IMG/VR virus record: IMGVR_UViG_3300034093_001970
Span: 1-33,470 of that record
Strand: one strand, 5' to 3'
Source of the DNA: a virus
DNA length: 33,470 bases
Shown here: piece by piece, positions 32,832 through 33,470 of the stretch
Layout of the letters: every line of letters starts with the position of its first letter
How positions within the stretch are numbered: position 1 is the first letter of the stretch
Position numbers and translations under genes: made by a program
Notes under the pieces: model-generated
Databases searched by the model: none
What the model saw: only the letters and a program-made list of their open reading frames with translations
What the model was told of the DNA's origin: nothing

Positions 32832-33470
32832 TATCTTATATTTTTGGTCTACTACTGATATTGCTTTTAAATATCCTACATCATTAACTGGAACATTTTT
32901 TTCACCTTTCTTCTTTATATTTTCCTGTATTTGTTTTAAATCAGTATTTAATTTTTTACCTAAACCAGCATTTATTTGCATAGCAACTTGTGTTCCTTTA
33001 GTAGTATCATTAATATCTTCTACTTTTGTGACACCATATTTTTTAAATGAACCTAATTTTAAACCAGATTTTAACCCATTTTTAAAGAATATGGCATTAG
33101 CATCTGATGCTATCTCTGGTTCTAATAATTTATCTGGGTTATTAACTAAATCAATTTTAAGTTCATCACCAATTGATTTATATGTTCCCTTAAAGGTTAT
33201 CTGATTGAAACCACGACCTCTATATCTATAGCCATCTCCACTAGCTTCATCACCGTTACCGTTTTCATTAGCATAAACATGATTTGCTGTTTTTACAGAA
33301 TTTTTAACATATGGTTTTGCACTTTCTAATGTTGGGAAATCAATATCTCCGAATGTATTCTTTAAGTTTTCTGGTGTACTATAATATAAACTTTCAGCTA
33401 CTGGTGTACTATTAGATTCTTTAGTTATTATTGCTAATATTCCAGCTTGTAAATATTGATTTGTAATATT
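32817..33470 (-). CDS. GH19 (chitinase-like) muralytic protein, C-terminal part
   Basis: An open frame of 217 codons entering from the right edge and ending at TAA (32817-32819); the N-terminus is outside the window. It matches the glycoside hydrolase 19 family used by phage endolysins: AGILAIITKES with the likely catalytic Glu in the first 20 visible residues, then YANENGNGDEASGDGYRYRG, RGFNQITFKGTY, and LVNNPDKLLEPE before an ANAIFF helix. Such enzymes cut peptidoglycan glycan strands. Whether this is a free endolysin or the lysozyme domain of a tail protein (as in T4 gp5) cannot be told without the missing N-terminus. Confidence 0.85.
   Translation of the reverse strand, partial: NITNQYLQAGILAIITKESNSTPVAESLYYSTPENLKNTFGDIDFPTLESAKPYVKNSVKTANHVYANENGNGDEASGDGYRYRGRGFNQITFKGTYKSIGDELKIDLVNNPDKLLEPEIASDANAIFFKNGLKSGLKLGSFKKYGVTKVEDINDTTKGTQVAMQINAGLGKKLNTDLKQIQENIKKKGEKNVPVNDVGYLKAISVVDQKYKIITSL

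Overview
This window looks like part of a large T4-like tailed bacteriophage genome (contractile-tail, myovirus type) infecting a member of the Bacteroidota, probably a flavobacterium. The phage call rests on recognisable T4-type baseplate wedge proteins (gp25 and gp6 families), a gp41/DnaB-like helicase, a gp32-like zinc-binding ssDNA-binding protein, a RecA/UvsX-like recombinase, a T4 RNase H/FEN-like exonuclease and phage-style ribonucleotide reductases. The host call rests on several signs: strong AT richness, no evident Shine-Dalgarno sequences, TAnnTTTG promoter elements of the Bacteroidota type, a phage lipoprotein with a Bacteroidota-style SCKKE lipobox, and SprB-like repeats (a family known from the flavobacterial gliding adhesin) in a structural protein.

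Layout. Nearly everything is on the minus strand, so genes are read from right to left. 32817-33470: C-terminal part of a GH19 (chitinase-like) muralytic protein. 30328-32795: small unknown genes, one of only 55 codons, ending in a rho-independent terminator after an acidic protein. 24771-30657: replication and recombination genes (small unknown, gp32-like SSB, RecA/UvsX-like, FEN exonuclease, small unknown, DnaB-like helicase), with structured non-coding leaders between several of them. 20358-24769: class Ia ribonucleotide reductase nrdA and nrdB, separated by a homing-endonuclease-like gene whose frame is broken near its start. 1-20315: baseplate/tail module (gp25, gp6, a small membrane protein, a 1186-aa SprB-repeat protein, then a run of tail/baseplate-like proteins including one of 1313 aa). 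A lipoprotein and two unknown genes sit inside this module.

Two plus-strand islands interrupt the baseplate module: nrdD-nrdG (anaerobic class III ribonucleotide reductase and its activase, 9588-11827) and rfbC (dTDP-4-dehydrorhamnose 3,5-epimerase, 19393-19935). Each has its own host-type TAnnTTTG element a few bases before the start codon, so they look like separately controlled cargo genes.

Working together: aerobic and anaerobic reductases would supply dNTPs under either oxygen condition; helicase, SSB, recombinase and exonuclease replicate the genome; the tail genes build the infection apparatus. The most unusual items are the pseudoknot-forming element ahead of the helicase gene (26220-26355), the frame-broken nuclease overlapping the end of nrdA, a ~78-residue insertion inside the NrdA active-site region, and the baseplate-module protein that combines a long hydrophobic stretch with SprB-type repeats. 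No tRNA, CRISPR array or insertion sequence was found.
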